This document shows, piece by piece, positions 55,655-64,000 of a DNA stretch of 64,000 bases. The position numbers were made by a program, and so were the translations under genes. Origin of the DNA: Acidovorax sp. YS12. Its GTDB lineage: Bacteria; Pseudomonadota; Gammaproteobacteria; Burkholderiales; Burkholderiaceae_C. The stretch is taken from the NCBI GenBank assembly GCA_021496925.1, contig CP053915.1, positions 3,685,501 to 3,749,500 on the forward strand, read 5' to 3'. The notes beneath the pieces are model-generated. The model saw only the letters and a list, made by a program, of their open reading frames with translations, was not told the origin of the DNA and searched no databases. Within the stretch, counting starts at the first letter, position 1, and the number at the start of each line of letters is the position of its first letter.

Positions 55655-56397
55655 CCGCGCTGCTCGACATCCAGGGCCTGACCAAGCGCTTCGGCGGACT
55701 CACCGCCGTGCAGGACATGGCGTTCTGCGTGGCGCGCGGCGAGATCCTCGGCATCCTCGGCCCCAACGGCGCGGGCAAGACCACGCTGTTCAACCTGCTG
55801 ACCGGCTTCATCCGGCCCGACGCGGGGCGCGTGCTCTTCAACGGCCAGGACCTGGCCGGGCGCACGCCCGCCCAGGTGGTGAACCAGGGCCTGGCGCGCA
55901 CCTTCCAGCTGTGCCGCCCCTTCGTGGGCATGAGCGTGGCGGAAAACGCCATGGTGGCCTGCTACTCGCCGCGCGGCCGCGCCACCGGCGAGGCGCCGCG
56001 CGAGCGCGCGCTGCGCATGCTCGACGACGTGGGCCTGGCCCACAAGGCCGAGACCCCGGCCGAGCTGCTCTCCTACGGCGACCAGCGGCGCCTGGAGATT
56101 GCGCGCGCGCTGGCCACCGACCCGCTGCTGCTGCTGCTCGACGAACCCTTCGCCGGGCTGGGCGCGAGCGAGATTGAGCCGCTGTCGGCGCTGATCCGCC
56201 GCCTGCACGCCGAGCGGGGCCTGAGCATCCTCATCATCGAACATAAGCTGCGCGAATTCATGCAGCTGGTGCAGCGCGTGGTCGCCATCGACTTTGGCGA
56301 ACTGATCGCCATCGGCGACGCGCAGGACATCGTGCGCCACCCCAAGGTGGTGCAGGCGTACATCGGAAAGACGGAGGCCGACCTTGCCACTGCTTGA
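55651..56397 (+). CDS. livG: Branched-chain-type ABC ATPase LivG
   Basis: 248 residues. Walker A GPNGAGKTTLFNLLTGF, Q-loop RTFQLCRPFVGMSVAEN, signature-region LSYGDQRRLEIARAL, Walker B LLLLDEPFAGLGASE and H-loop LIIEHKLREF, all as in LivG. It overlaps livF by 14 bases. Confidence 0.95.
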   Translation: MTALLDIQGLTKRFGGLTAVQDMAFCVARGEILGILGPNGAGKTTLFNLLTGFIRPDAGRVLFNGQDLAGRTPAQVVNQGLARTFQLCRPFVGMSVAENAMVACYSPRGRATGEAPRERALRMLDDVGLAHKAETPAELLSYGDQRRLEIARALATDPLLLLLDEPFAGLGASEIEPLSALIRRLHAERGLSILIIEHKLREFMQLVQRVVAIDFGELIAIGDAQDIVRHPKVVQAYIGKTEADLATA

Positions 56398-57091
56398 CAT
56401 CCAGGGGCTCGCCGCCTCCTACGGCAAGGCGCTGGCCCTCGAATCCGTGGACCTGCACGTGCAGCCCGGCGAACTGGTGGGCGTGCTTGGCCCCAACGGC
56501 GCGGGCAAGACCACGCTGCTCAAGGCCATCTCGCGCAGCCTCGCGTCCAGCGGCACGCTCAACCTGGACGGCCAGCCGCTGCACGGCCACGCCGCACACG
56601 CGGTGGTGGGCCTGGGCATCTGCCACTGCCCCGAGGGGCGGCGCCTGTTCACCGAACTCACGGTGCGCAAGAACCTGGAGCTGGGCGCGTACCTGAACCC
56701 CTCGCGCGACGGCGTGCAGGCCACCATGGAAACGGTGTTCGCGTTGTTCCCCATCCTGCGCGAGCGGCTGGAGCAGACCGTCTCCACGCTCTCGGGCGGG
56801 CAGCAGCAGTTCGTGGCCATCGGCCGCGCGCTCATGGGGCGACCGCGCCTGCTGCTGCTCGACGAGCCCTCGGTGGGCATCGCGCACCGGCTGAAGATCG
56901 AGATCTTCGACGCCATCCGCGCCATCGCCGCCTCGGGCGTGGCCGTGCTCATGGCCGAGCAGGACGCGCAGAACACGCTGCGCGTGGCGCAGCGCGTGTA
57001 CGTGCTGGAAAACGGCCGCATCGCGCGCCACGGCAGCAGCGCCGAGCTGGCGGGCGACGATTACATCCGCCGCATCTACCTGGGCATCTGA
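56384..57091 (+). CDS. livF: Branched-chain-type ABC ATPase LivF
   Basis: 235 residues. The start is a TTG at 56384 (TTGCCACTGCTTGAC) inside the end of livG, with GGAGG eight bases upstream; no better ATG is near the conserved LLDIQGLAASYGKALALESV. Walker A GPNGAGKTTLLKAISRSL, signature LSGGQQQFVAIGRALMGRPR, Walker B LLLLDEPSVGIAHRLK and H-loop region VLMAEQDAQNTL are present. The stop is directly followed by the ATG of the FAD dehydrogenase gene. Confidence 0.93.
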   Translation: MPLLDIQGLAASYGKALALESVDLHVQPGELVGVLGPNGAGKTTLLKAISRSLASSGTLNLDGQPLHGHAAHAVVGLGICHCPEGRRLFTELTVRKNLELGAYLNPSRDGVQATMETVFALFPILRERLEQTVSTLSGGQQQFVAIGRALMGRPRLLLLDEPSVGIAHRLKIEIFDAIRAIAASGVAVLMAEQDAQNTLRVAQRVYVLENGRIARHGSSAELAGDDYIRRIYLGI

Positions 57092-58477
57092 ATGGACACC
57101 GACACCTTGCGCGCGCACCTGCGCGACCTTCTGGGCGAGGCCGGCGTCGTGGACGCCGCCGACGCGGCCCAGCGCCCCGCCGGCTTCATGCGCCAGGACA
57201 CGGTGCAGTGCCGCCTGCTGGCGCGTCCGCGCAGCACCGGGGAAGTGGCCGCCGTGCTGCGGCTGTGCCATGCGCAGCGCATCCCCGTCGTGCCCCACGG
57301 CGGGCGCACGGGCCTGGTGCACGGGGCCGACGCCACGCCCGCGCAGCTCGTGCTGTCGCTCGAACGCATGAACGCCATCGAGGCCATCGAGCCGCGCCAG
57401 CGCGTGGCCGTGGCGCAGGCCGGCGTCACGCTGCAGGCGCTGCAGGAGGCGGTGCAGCCGCATGGCCTGGCCTTCCCGCTCGACCTGGGGGCGCGCGGCT
57501 CGGCCACGCTGGGCGGCAACGCGGCCACCAACGCGGGCGGCAACCGCGTCATCCGCCACGGCATGATGCGCGAGCGCGTGCTCGGCCTGGAGGCGGTGCT
57601 GGCCGACGGCACCGTGGTGTCCTCGCTGAACCGCATGCTCAAGAACAACGCGGGCTACGACCTCAAGCAGCTCTTCATCGGCTCCGAGGGCACGCTGGGC
57701 GTCATCACGCGGCTGGTGCTGCGCCTGGCCGAGCTGCCCGCGAGCCAGAACGTGGCGCTGGTGGCGCTGCCCCATTTCGACGCCGTGGCCGCCCTGCTGG
57801 GCCACATGGACCGCGCGCTGGGCGGCGGCCTGTCGGCCTTCGAGGTGATGTGGGGCGCGTTCTACGAACTCGTGACCACGCCGCCCGCCGCCAGCGCGCC
57901 GCCGCTGGCGCACGGCCAGCCGTTCTACGCACTGGTCGAGTCGCAGGGCGCGGACCAGGCGCTGGACGGCCCGCGCTTCGTCGCCGCGCTGGAAGCGGCC
58001 ATGGCGCAGGGCTGGATCGTGGACGCGGCCGTCGCCGGCTCGGCGCGCGAATGCGCGGCGCTGTGGGCGCTGCGCGACGACGTGATGCAGACGGCGCGCC
58101 ACGGCTGGCCCTTCACCTTCGACGTGTCGCTGCCCATCGCGGCCATGGAGGGCTACGTGGCCCAGGTGCAGGGCGCCCTGGCTGCGCGCTGGCCGGCGCA
58201 CCACTGCTGGGTGTTCGGCCACCTGGGCGACGGCAACCTGCACGTGGTCGTCCACACCGGCGCCGACGGCGACCGCGCGGCGGTGGAGCAGATCGTCTAT
58301 GCCCCGCTGGCGCCGCTGCAGGGCTCGGTCTCGGCCGAGCACGGCATCGGGCTGGAGAAGAAGCCCTACCTGCACCTGTCGCGCAGCGCGGCAGAGATCG
58401 CGCTGATGCGTACGCTCAAGCAGGCGCTCGATCCGCTGCAACTGCTCAACCCAGGCAAGGTGCTGCACGACTCTTGA
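57092..58477 (+). CDS. FAD-binding D-2-hydroxyacid dehydrogenase (D-lactate/2-hydroxyglutarate type)
   Basis: 461 residues. PCMH FAD domain (IPVVPHGGRTGLVHGADATP; LGGNAATNAGGNRVIRHGMM; LFIGSEGTLGVITRLVLRLA) and C-terminal FAD-oxidase domain with VFGHLGDGNLHVVVHTGADG and SAEHGIGLEKKPYL, which carry the conserved metal-binding histidines. It oxidises a D-2-hydroxyacid to a 2-oxo acid. Placed with zero spacing after livF and at the end of the import operon, it should act on the imported compound, or on one derived from it; the resulting 2-oxo acid could feed the fused oxidoreductase upstream. A paralogue of the GlcD-type gene 14 kb away, but clearly different in sequence. Confidence 0.9.
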   Translation: MDTDTLRAHLRDLLGEAGVVDAADAAQRPAGFMRQDTVQCRLLARPRSTGEVAAVLRLCHAQRIPVVPHGGRTGLVHGADATPAQLVLSLERMNAIEAIEPRQRVAVAQAGVTLQALQEAVQPHGLAFPLDLGARGSATLGGNAATNAGGNRVIRHGMMRERVLGLEAVLADGTVVSSLNRMLKNNAGYDLKQLFIGSEGTLGVITRLVLRLAELPASQNVALVALPHFDAVAALLGHMDRALGGGLSAFEVMWGAFYELVTTPPAASAPPLAHGQPFYALVESQGADQALDGPRFVAALEAAMAQGWIVDAAVAGSARECAALWALRDDVMQTARHGWPFTFDVSLPIAAMEGYVAQVQGALAARWPAHHCWVFGHLGDGNLHVVVHTGADGDRAAVEQIVYAPLAPLQGSVSAEHGIGLEKKPYLHLSRSAAEIALMRTLKQALDPLQLLNPGKVLHDS

Positions 58478-58509
58478 AGGGGATTTGCCCCGGCTCCTAC
58501 ACTGGCGCC

Positions 58510-60393
58510 ATGCGCAAGAAGCCATCCCTTTCCACCAAGCTGCTGGCCCTGGGCGTGGGCTTCCTGCTCATCGCCCTGGCCTCGATCGGCCTGACGCTGT
58601 GGGTGACCTGGCAGCTCGAAGGCGGCGCGGCCGCCGTGAACGAGGCCGGGCGCCTGCGCATGAACATGCTGCGCATGGTGATCGCGCAGCAGAACGAGTC
58701 GCCCGAGCGCGTGGCCGCGCTGGAGCGCCAGTTCGACGACAGCCTGGAGCTGCTGCGCACCGGCGACCCGGCGCGCCCGCTGTTCGTGCCCCGGGCCGAG
58801 GAAACGCGCGAGCGCTTCGAGCGCGTGCGCAGCGAATGGCGCATCCTGCGCTCGCACTGGGGCGAGGTCATGCCCGTGCAGGCCGTGGAGCGTGCCGACG
58901 CCTTCGTGCTGCACGTCAATGCCTTCGTCGAGTCGATCGAGACGCAGATCGCGCGCTGGACGGCGGTGCTGCACCTGTTCCAGCTGCTCATGGTGGCGCT
59001 GGCGATTGCCGCCGCCGTGACCTTCATGGCAGTGAGCTACCTGCTGGTGCTGCACCCGGTGGCGCGCCTGCAGCAGGCGCTGGCGCGCTTGCGCCAGGGC
59101 GACCTGGGCACGCGCCTGGTGGTCGATACGCCCGACGAGTTCGGCCAGCTCGCGGCGGGCTTCAACCTCATGGCCCATGCGCTGCAGGCCTCGCACGAGG
59201 ACCTGGAGCGCAAGGTGCGCGACAAGACCGCCAGCATCGAGGAGCAGAACCAGCGCCTGGCCGCGCTGTACGCCGTGAGCGCCCTGGGCGCCGAGGCCGG
59301 CAGCCTGGAGGCGCTGGCCCAGGGCTTCGTGCAGCAGATCCGCCAGGTGGCGGGCTGCGACGCGGCCGCCGTGCGCTGGTCCGACGAAGCCAACGAGCGC
59401 TACGTGCTGCTGGCCGCCGACGGGCTGCCGCAGGCGCTGGCCGAGCAGGAGCACTGCCTGGCGGCGGGCAGCTGCGACTGCGGCCAGGCGCAGGAGACGG
59501 CGCAGATGCGCATCATCCCCATCACGCCGGTGTCGGCCCAGCAGCTGCCGCACTGCCGCGAGGCCGGGTTCGAGACCGTGGTCAGCATTCCCGTGCGGCT
59601 GCAGCAGCGCCTGCTGGGCGAGGTGTCGCTGTTCTTCCGCAACACCCGCAGCCTCTCGCAGGACACGCGCGGGCTGCTGTCCACCATGGCGCACCACCTG
59701 GCCAGCTCCATGGAGAGCCTGCGCGCCACGGCGCTGGAGCGCGAGGCGGCGGTGGCCGAGGAGCGCAGCCTGATCGCGCGCGAGCTGCACGACTCCATCG
59801 CGCAGTCGCTGGCCTTCCTGAAGATCCAGACGCAGTTGCTGCGCGATGCCATCGCCAAGGACAACGCGCAGGTGCGCGAGCGCAGCCTGGCCGAGCTGGA
59901 GACCGGCGTGCGCGAGTGCTATGCCGACGTGCGCGAGCTGCTGGTGCATTTCCGCACGCGCACCAGCGACGAGGACATCGAGACCGCGCTGCGCGCCACG
60001 CTTTCCAAGTTCGAGCACCAGACCGGCGTGGCCACCCACCTGAGCATGGGCGGCCACGGCCTGCCGCTGGCGCCCGACGTGCAGATCCAGGTGCTGCACA
60101 TGGTGCAGGAGGCGCTGTCCAACGTGCGCAAGCACGCCCAGGCGCGGCGTGTGGAGCTGCGCGTGGAGCGCCACCCCTGGCGCTTCGAGGTGCGCGACGA
60201 CGGCTGCGGGTTCGACCCCGCGCGCGTGGCGCCCGATTCGCTGCACGTGGGCCTGGGCATCATGCGCGAGCGCGCCCAGCGCGTGGGTGCCGAGGTGCGC
60301 GTAGACTCTGCGCCCGGTGGCGGCGGCACGTGCGTGTGCATCGCGCTGCCCGCCGCTTCCACCGTCGCCCCCGCCGCCCCCGCGCTTGCATGA
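58510..60393 (+). CDS. narX: Nitrate/nitrite sensor histidine kinase NarX
   Basis: 627 residues. First membrane helix about 10-32 (LLALGVGFLLIALASIGLTL), a periplasmic helical domain with the P-box-like VNEAGRLRMNMLRMVIAQQ (about 44-62) that binds nitrate in NarX, second helix about 160-180 (LFQLLMVALAIAAAVTFMAV), HAMP, a GAF-like middle with four cysteines (CLAAGSCDCG and PHC) as in NarX-type sensors, and a HisKA_3 core with H427 in RELHDSIAQSLAFLK. The ATPase N box is EALSNVRKHA and the G box GCGFDP. It phosphorylates NarL in response to nitrate. Stop overlaps narL (ATGA). Confidence 0.93.
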   Translation: MRKKPSLSTKLLALGVGFLLIALASIGLTLWVTWQLEGGAAAVNEAGRLRMNMLRMVIAQQNESPERVAALERQFDDSLELLRTGDPARPLFVPRAEETRERFERVRSEWRILRSHWGEVMPVQAVERADAFVLHVNAFVESIETQIARWTAVLHLFQLLMVALAIAAAVTFMAVSYLLVLHPVARLQQALARLRQGDLGTRLVVDTPDEFGQLAAGFNLMAHALQASHEDLERKVRDKTASIEEQNQRLAALYAVSALGAEAGSLEALAQGFVQQIRQVAGCDAAAVRWSDEANERYVLLAADGLPQALAEQEHCLAAGSCDCGQAQETAQMRIIPITPVSAQQLPHCREAGFETVVSIPVRLQQRLLGEVSLFFRNTRSLSQDTRGLLSTMAHHLASSMESLRATALEREAAVAEERSLIARELHDSIAQSLAFLKIQTQLLRDAIAKDNAQVRERSLAELETGVRECYADVRELLVHFRTRTSDEDIETALRATLSKFEHQTGVATHLSMGGHGLPLAPDVQIQVLHMVQEALSNVRKHAQARRVELRVERHPWRFEVRDDGCGFDPARVAPDSLHVGLGIMRERAQRVGAEVRVDSAPGGGGTCVCIALPAASTVAPAAPALA

Positions 60394-61049
60394 CCGCTCC
60401 CATCACCGTTTTCGTCGTCGATGACCACACCCTGTTCCGCCGCGGGCTGATCGCGCTCATCGGCCTGGACGAGGGGCTGCGTGTGGTGGGCGAGGCGGCC
60501 GACGCCGCCGAGGCGCTGCGCCTGGTGCCCGGCCTGCAGCCGCAGGTCATCCTGCTGGACAACCACCTGCCCGGCGTGCTCGGCGTTGATGCCATCGGCG
60601 GGCTGCGCGAGGCCGCGCCCGGCTGCCGCGTGGTCATGCTCACGGTGAGCGAGGACGGGCAGGACCTGGCTGCCGCGCTGCGCCACGGCGCGCAGGGCTA
60701 TCTGCTCAAGACCATCGACGGCGCTCTGCTGAGCGAAGCCATCCGCCGCGCCGCGCGCGGCGAGCCCGTGGTCAGCCCCGAGATGATGGGCAAGCTCGTG
60801 GCGGCCTTCCAGAGCCAGGGCGTGCCCGTGCCGCCGCCCGTGGCCGAGCCCGAGGCGGCCTCGCCGCTGTCCCCGCGCGAGGAAGACGTGCTGCGCGAGA
60901 TCGCCCGGGGCGCGAGCAACAAGGAGATCGCGCGCACGCTCGATATCGCCGAGACCACGGTGAAGATCCACGTGCAGCACATCCTGCGCAAGCTCGGCCT
61001 GAGCTCGCGCGTGCAGGCGGCGGTGTACGCCTCGGACCGCCAGCGCTGA
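60390..61049 (+). CDS. narL: Nitrate/nitrite response regulator NarL
   Basis: 219 residues, standard length. Receiver with D11-D12, phospho-acceptor D57 (VILLDNHLPG) and lysine in GYLLKTIDG; a short linker (about 130-150); C-terminal LuxR/NarL helix-turn-helix LSPREEDVLREIARGASNKE with IARTLDIAETTVKIHVQHIL. Co-translated with narX. It should control the narK genes and the presumed nar operon downstream. No confident NarL heptamer pair was found by eye in the 200 bases before narK. Confidence 0.95.
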   Translation: MTAPITVFVVDDHTLFRRGLIALIGLDEGLRVVGEAADAAEALRLVPGLQPQVILLDNHLPGVLGVDAIGGLREAAPGCRVVMLTVSEDGQDLAAALRHGAQGYLLKTIDGALLSEAIRRAARGEPVVSPEMMGKLVAAFQSQGVPVPPPVAEPEAASPLSPREEDVLREIARGASNKEIARTLDIAETTVKIHVQHILRKLGLSSRVQAAVYASDRQR

Positions 61050-61057
61050 CGAACTCT

Positions 61058-61111
61058 CTTTTTGATAGCTGCCAGCGCTTGATGGACGGGCGCTGAGGCC
61101 ATTTTTCGCTT
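61058..61111 (+). repeat. Short dispersed repeat after narL
   Basis: It contains TTTTTGATAGCTGCCAGCGC then TTGATGGACGGGCGCTGAGG and CCATTTTT, the copy nearest to the window consensus. It starts 9 bases after the narL stop. Confidence 0.92.
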
Positions 61112-61140
61112 GAAATCTGCAGGGGCGGCATAGTTCTTTC

Positions 61141-61160
61141 GGACGATGGCGCCATCGTCC
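61141..61160. promoter_or_regulatory. Perfect 20-bp palindrome upstream of the first narK gene
   Basis: GGACGATGGCGCCATCGTCC, ten-base arms with no spacer, 90 bases before the ATG of the first narK gene. The DNA just before it (GGCATAGTTCTTTC) is relatively AT-rich. No T-run follows, so it is more likely an operator than a terminator. Confidence 0.5.
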
Positions 61161-61249
61161 TTCTGCCGCGCCGCGGGCCCTCCAGAGACGGATGGGCAAG
61201 GCGCGCGCCCTGGGCGACCATGGCAAGGCATTCGCAAGAGAGGACACAA

Positions 61250-62512
61250 ATGCCTTCCCCGTCACACCACGCAGCAGAAGACCCGCGCCATACCCGCCAG
61301 GCCTGGTCGGTGCTCATCGTGAGCACGCTGGCCTTCACCGTCTGTTTCATGGTCTGGATGATGTTCGGCGTCATCGGCATCCCGATCAAGAAGATGCTGA
61401 ACCTGAACGCCACCGAGTTCGGCCTGCTTACCGCCATGCCCGTGCTCACCGGCTCGCTGGTGCGCGTGCCGCTGGGCATCTGGACCGACAAGTACGGCGG
61501 CCGCATCGTCATGGCGGTGCTGCTGGCCCTCACCGTGCCCGCCATCTGGGTCATGGGCTACGCCACGCAGTACTGGCACTTCCTCGTCATCGGCCTGTTC
61601 GTGGGGCTGGCCGGGGGCGCGTTCTCGGTCGGCACGCCCTACGTGGCGCGCTGGTTCCCCAAGAGCCGCCAGGGCACGGCCATGGGCGTCTATGGCGCCG
61701 GCAACTCGGGTGCGGCGGTGAACAAGTTCGTCGCCCCGGTGATCTTGGTGGCCTTCGGCTGGCAGGCCGTGCCGCACGTCTATGCGGCCATCATGCTGGG
61801 CACGCTGGTGCTGTTCTGGATATTTTCCTACAGCGACCCAACGCACCTGGTGTCGAGCAACGTCAAGTTCACCGACCAGCTCAAGGCGCTGAAGGATCCC
61901 AAGGTGCTCAAGTACTGCCAGTACTACAGCATCGTGTTCGGCGGCTACGTGGCGCTGGCGCTGTGGATGGTGCAGTACTACGTGGGCGAGTACGGGCTGG
62001 ACATCCGCGTCGCCGCGCTGCTGGCCGCGTGCTTCTCGCTGCCCGGCGGCGTGCTGCGCGCCATCGGCGGCGTGCTGTCGGACAAGTACGGCGCGCACAG
62101 CGTGACCTGGTGGGTGCTGTGGGTGAGCTGGATCTGCCTGTTCCTGCTGTCGTACCCGCAGACCGACTTCACCGTCCTTACCGTCGATGGCCCCAAGGTG
62201 TTCCACATCGGCCTGAACGTCTACGTGTTCACCGCGCTGATGGCCGTGCTCGGCGTGGCCTGGGCCTTCGGCAAGGCCAGCGTGTTCAAGTACATCAGCG
62301 ACGACTACCCCGGCAACATCGGCACGATCAGCGGCATCGTGGGCCTGGCGGGCGGCATGGGCGGCTTCATCCTGCCGATCATGTTCGGCGCGCTGATGGA
62401 TTGGACGGGCATCCGCTCCAGCGCCTTCATGCTCATGTACGGCGTGGTCTGGGTCTCGCTGATCTGGATGTATTTCACCGAGGTGCGCCGCACCGACGTG
62501 ATGGATCACTGA
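61250..62512 (+). CDS. narK1: NarK1-type nitrate transporter (MFS)
   Basis: 420 residues from the ATG at 61250, preceded by AGAGGAC; an in-frame ATG at 61220 is less well placed. Twelve membrane helices are expected. Nitrate/nitrite-porter motifs are seen: RVPLGIWTDKYGGRIVMAVL (the MFS loop 2-3 motif with nitrate-binding R nearby), GVYGAGNSGAAVNKFVAPVI (first Gly-rich nitrate signature) and GIVGLAGGMGGFILPIMFGA (second signature). The short N-terminus and sequence fit the NarK1 nitrate/proton symport group. It is 22 bases before a second, clearly different narK. Confidence 0.92.
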   Translation: MPSPSHHAAEDPRHTRQAWSVLIVSTLAFTVCFMVWMMFGVIGIPIKKMLNLNATEFGLLTAMPVLTGSLVRVPLGIWTDKYGGRIVMAVLLALTVPAIWVMGYATQYWHFLVIGLFVGLAGGAFSVGTPYVARWFPKSRQGTAMGVYGAGNSGAAVNKFVAPVILVAFGWQAVPHVYAAIMLGTLVLFWIFSYSDPTHLVSSNVKFTDQLKALKDPKVLKYCQYYSIVFGGYVALALWMVQYYVGEYGLDIRVAALLAACFSLPGGVLRAIGGVLSDKYGAHSVTWWVLWVSWICLFLLSYPQTDFTVLTVDGPKVFHIGLNVYVFTALMAVLGVAWAFGKASVFKYISDDYPGNIGTISGIVGLAGGMGGFILPIMFGALMDWTGIRSSAFMLMYGVVWVSLIWMYFTEVRRTDVMDH

Positions 62513-62534
62513 AACCTTCTGAAAGGTGCCTTCC

Positions 62535-63950
62535 ATGTCAACCCCCGCATCGCACGCCGGCGCCCGCCAGGGCCGCCTGCTCACGCTCTGGACGCCCGAG
62601 GACAAGCAGTTCTGGGAGCGCGAGGGCGAGGCCGTCGCCAAGCTCAACCTGTGGATCTCGGTGCCCGCGCTGTTCCTGGCCTTCGCCATCTGGCAGGTCT
62701 GGAGCGTGGTCGCCGTGAACCTGCCCGCTTTAGGCTTCAAGTACTCGACCAACCAGCTGTTCTGGCTCGCCGCCGCGCCCGCGCTCTCGGGCGCCACGCT
62801 GCGCATCTTCTACTCGTTCATGGTGCCGGTGTTCGGCGGGCGGCGCTGGACGGCGCTGTCCACCGCGTCGCTGCTGATCCCGGCCATCGGCATCGGCTAC
62901 GCGGTGCAGGACAACACCACCAGCTACCCCACCATGCTGGTGCTGGCGCTGCTGTGCGGCCTGGGCGGGGGCAACTTCAGCTCCAGCATGGCCAACATCA
63001 GCTTCTTCTTCCCGAAGGAGCGCAAGGGCTCGGCGCTGGGCGTGAACGCCGGCCTGGGCAACCTGGGCGTGTCGGTGGTGCAGTTCCTCAGCCCGCTGGT
63101 GGTCACGGTCGGCGTCTTCGGCATCTTCGGCGGCGACCCGCAGACCATCGTGAAGAACGGCGAGCACATCCAGGTGTGGACGCAGAACGCCGCCTTCGTC
63201 TGGGTGCCGTGGATCCTGCTCACGTCCATCGCTGCCTGGTTCGGCATGCACGACATCGCCGACGCCAAGGCCAGCTTCGCCGCGCAGGCCGCCATTTTCC
63301 GGCGCAAGCACAACTGGCTGATGTGCGTGCTGTACCTGGGCACGTTCGGCTCGTTCATCGGCTACGCGGCGGGCTTTCCGCTGCTCATCAAGAGCCAGTT
63401 TCCCAACGTCAACCCGCTGGCCTACGCCTGGCTCGGGCCGCTGGTGGGCGCGGTGGTGCGGCCCTTCGGCGGCTGGCTGGCCGACAAGCTCGGCGGCGCG
63501 CGCGTGACGCTGTGGAACTTCATCGTCATGGCGCTGGCCGTGGTGGGCGTGGTCTGGTTCCTGCCCTCGGGAAGCTCGGCGGGGCAGTTCGGCGGTTTCT
63601 TCGTGTGCTTCCTGGTGCTGTTCCTTACCACCGGCATCGGCAACGGCTCGACCTTCCGCATGATTCCGGTCATCTTCCTGAGCGAAGCCATGCGCGGCGT
63701 GGACACCCGCGACGCCGCCGCCGTGGCCCAGGCCAACAAGGAGGGCAACACGCTGGGCGCAGCCACGCTGGGCTTCACGGCGGCCTTCGCGGCCTATGGC
63801 GGCTTCTTCATTCCCAAGAGCTACGGCAGTTCCATCGCGCTCACGGGCGGCCCCCAGGCCGCGCTGTGGGCCTTCGTGGCGTTCTACGCCATTTGCATCG
63901 TCATCACTTGGTGGTACTACGCGCGCAAGAGCGCCGAGATGCCCTGCTGA
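62535..63950 (+). CDS. narK2: NarK2-type nitrate/nitrite transporter (MFS)
   Basis: 471 residues from the ATG at 62535, with GAAAGG upstream; a GTG nine bases earlier is in frame. The first signature is GVNAGLGNLGVSVVQFLSPL, and the second lies in the C-terminal half (GAATLGFTAAFAAYGGFFIP). An extra loop of about 30 residues (FGGDPQTIVKNGEHIQVWTQ) is typical of NarK2, the nitrate/nitrite antiporter group. Together with NarK1 it gives nitrate entry and nitrite exit for respiration. Confidence 0.92.
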   Translation: MSTPASHAGARQGRLLTLWTPEDKQFWEREGEAVAKLNLWISVPALFLAFAIWQVWSVVAVNLPALGFKYSTNQLFWLAAAPALSGATLRIFYSFMVPVFGGRRWTALSTASLLIPAIGIGYAVQDNTTSYPTMLVLALLCGLGGGNFSSSMANISFFFPKERKGSALGVNAGLGNLGVSVVQFLSPLVVTVGVFGIFGGDPQTIVKNGEHIQVWTQNAAFVWVPWILLTSIAAWFGMHDIADAKASFAAQAAIFRRKHNWLMCVLYLGTFGSFIGYAAGFPLLIKSQFPNVNPLAYAWLGPLVGAVVRPFGGWLADKLGGARVTLWNFIVMALAVVGVVWFLPSGSSAGQFGGFFVCFLVLFLTTGIGNGSTFRMIPVIFLSEAMRGVDTRDAAAVAQANKEGNTLGAATLGFTAAFAAYGGFFIPKSYGSSIALTGGPQAALWAFVAFYAICIVITWWYYARKSAEMPC

Positions 63951-63989
63951 CCCTGTCCCTCCCTGTCCTCGACCCCGACAACGATTTCC

Positions 63990-63995
63990 AAGGAG
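63990..63995 (+). promoter_or_regulatory. Ribosome-binding site for a gene starting past the window edge
   Basis: AAGGAG lies 5 bases before the last base of the window, at the usual distance for a start codon just outside. In narXL-narK1K2 clusters the next gene is usually narG, so nitrate reductase genes probably follow; this is inference. Confidence 0.6.
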
Positions 63996-64000
63996 CCCCA

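Noticed and set aside
61050..61249. FNR/ANR box (TTGAT-N4-ATCAA) before narK1
   Set aside because: Only half-sites (TTGAT within the dispersed repeat) were found; no matching ATCAA at the right distance.

Overview
The window is a high-GC chromosomal segment from a betaproteobacterium, most likely a member of the Comamonadaceae (Acidovorax-like). The evidence is the order rpoB-rpoC, rsmB, ntrY/ntrX-like pair, tRNA-Phe, rsmI/yraN/diaA/dolP, the pilT-cNMP protein-pilU-yggS block, and a dispersed short repeat with a core like ATAGCTGCNNGCGCTTG. No phage, plasmid, IS transposase, rRNA or CRISPR array is visible. The genus call is inference.

Layout. 1-6756: 3' part of rpoB, complete rpoC and a terminator. 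6772-12280: a divergent LemA-like protein, rsmB, a DUF4390 protein, an NtrY-type sensor kinase and a short response regulator without an AAA+ domain, overlapping or closely spaced. 12332-15165: tRNA-Phe, then rsmI divergent from yraN-diaA-dolP. 15173-19077 (minus): a hydroxyisobutyrate dehydrogenase-like enzyme, pilU, a cyclic-nucleotide-binding protein and pilT, divergent from yggS. 19844-25314 (minus): a MacA-MacB-NodT tripartite efflux system with an upstream TetR regulator. 25422-30412: an AMP-forming acyl-CoA ligase and a single-chain biotin-dependent acyl-CoA carboxylase (BC, BCCP and CT in one 1096-residue chain). 30413-31250: no credible gene; this gap holds a roughly 710-bp imperfect palindrome. 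31251-35762: a ChaN-like lipoprotein, a PAS-GGDEF-EAL protein and purU. 35892-41465 (minus): an AraC regulator and an overlapping operon of an AhpD-like protein, an acyl-CoA-dehydrogenase-fold flavoprotein and a NitT/TauT-type ABC importer. 41546-46103: a LysR regulator, a GlcD-type oxidase, a small hypothetical protein, an XRE-like protein and a class V aminotransferase. 46202-58477: a MalT-like (LAL) regulator, a fused indolepyruvate ferredoxin oxidoreductase, and a branched-chain-type ABC importer (livKHMGF-like) ending in a second FAD hydroxyacid dehydrogenase. 58510-64000: narX-narL and two narK-type transporters; the last bases carry a ribosome-binding site for a gene beyond the edge, probably narG.

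How the genes work together. Four functional modules stand out: acid activation plus acyl-CoA carboxylation behind a likely TetR-controlled divergent promoter; an ABC importer with a flavoenzyme and an AhpD-like protein, suggestive of organosulfur or organonitrogen scavenging; uptake and oxidation of 2-hydroxy/2-oxo acids to acyl-CoA through the fused oxidoreductase; and nitrate sensing and transport for respiration.

The most unusual content is not a gene. A repeat of about 45 bp occurs at 14 loci, in both orientations, three times as head-to-head pairs, and four times inside open reading frames that stay in frame (rsmB, the dehydrogenase, the carboxylase and the ChaN-like gene). The second is the large palindrome at 30458-31166, with a perfect 24-bp inverted repeat at its centre and a perfect 32-bp palindrome near one end. 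Several perfect palindromes also sit at promoter positions and look like operators.
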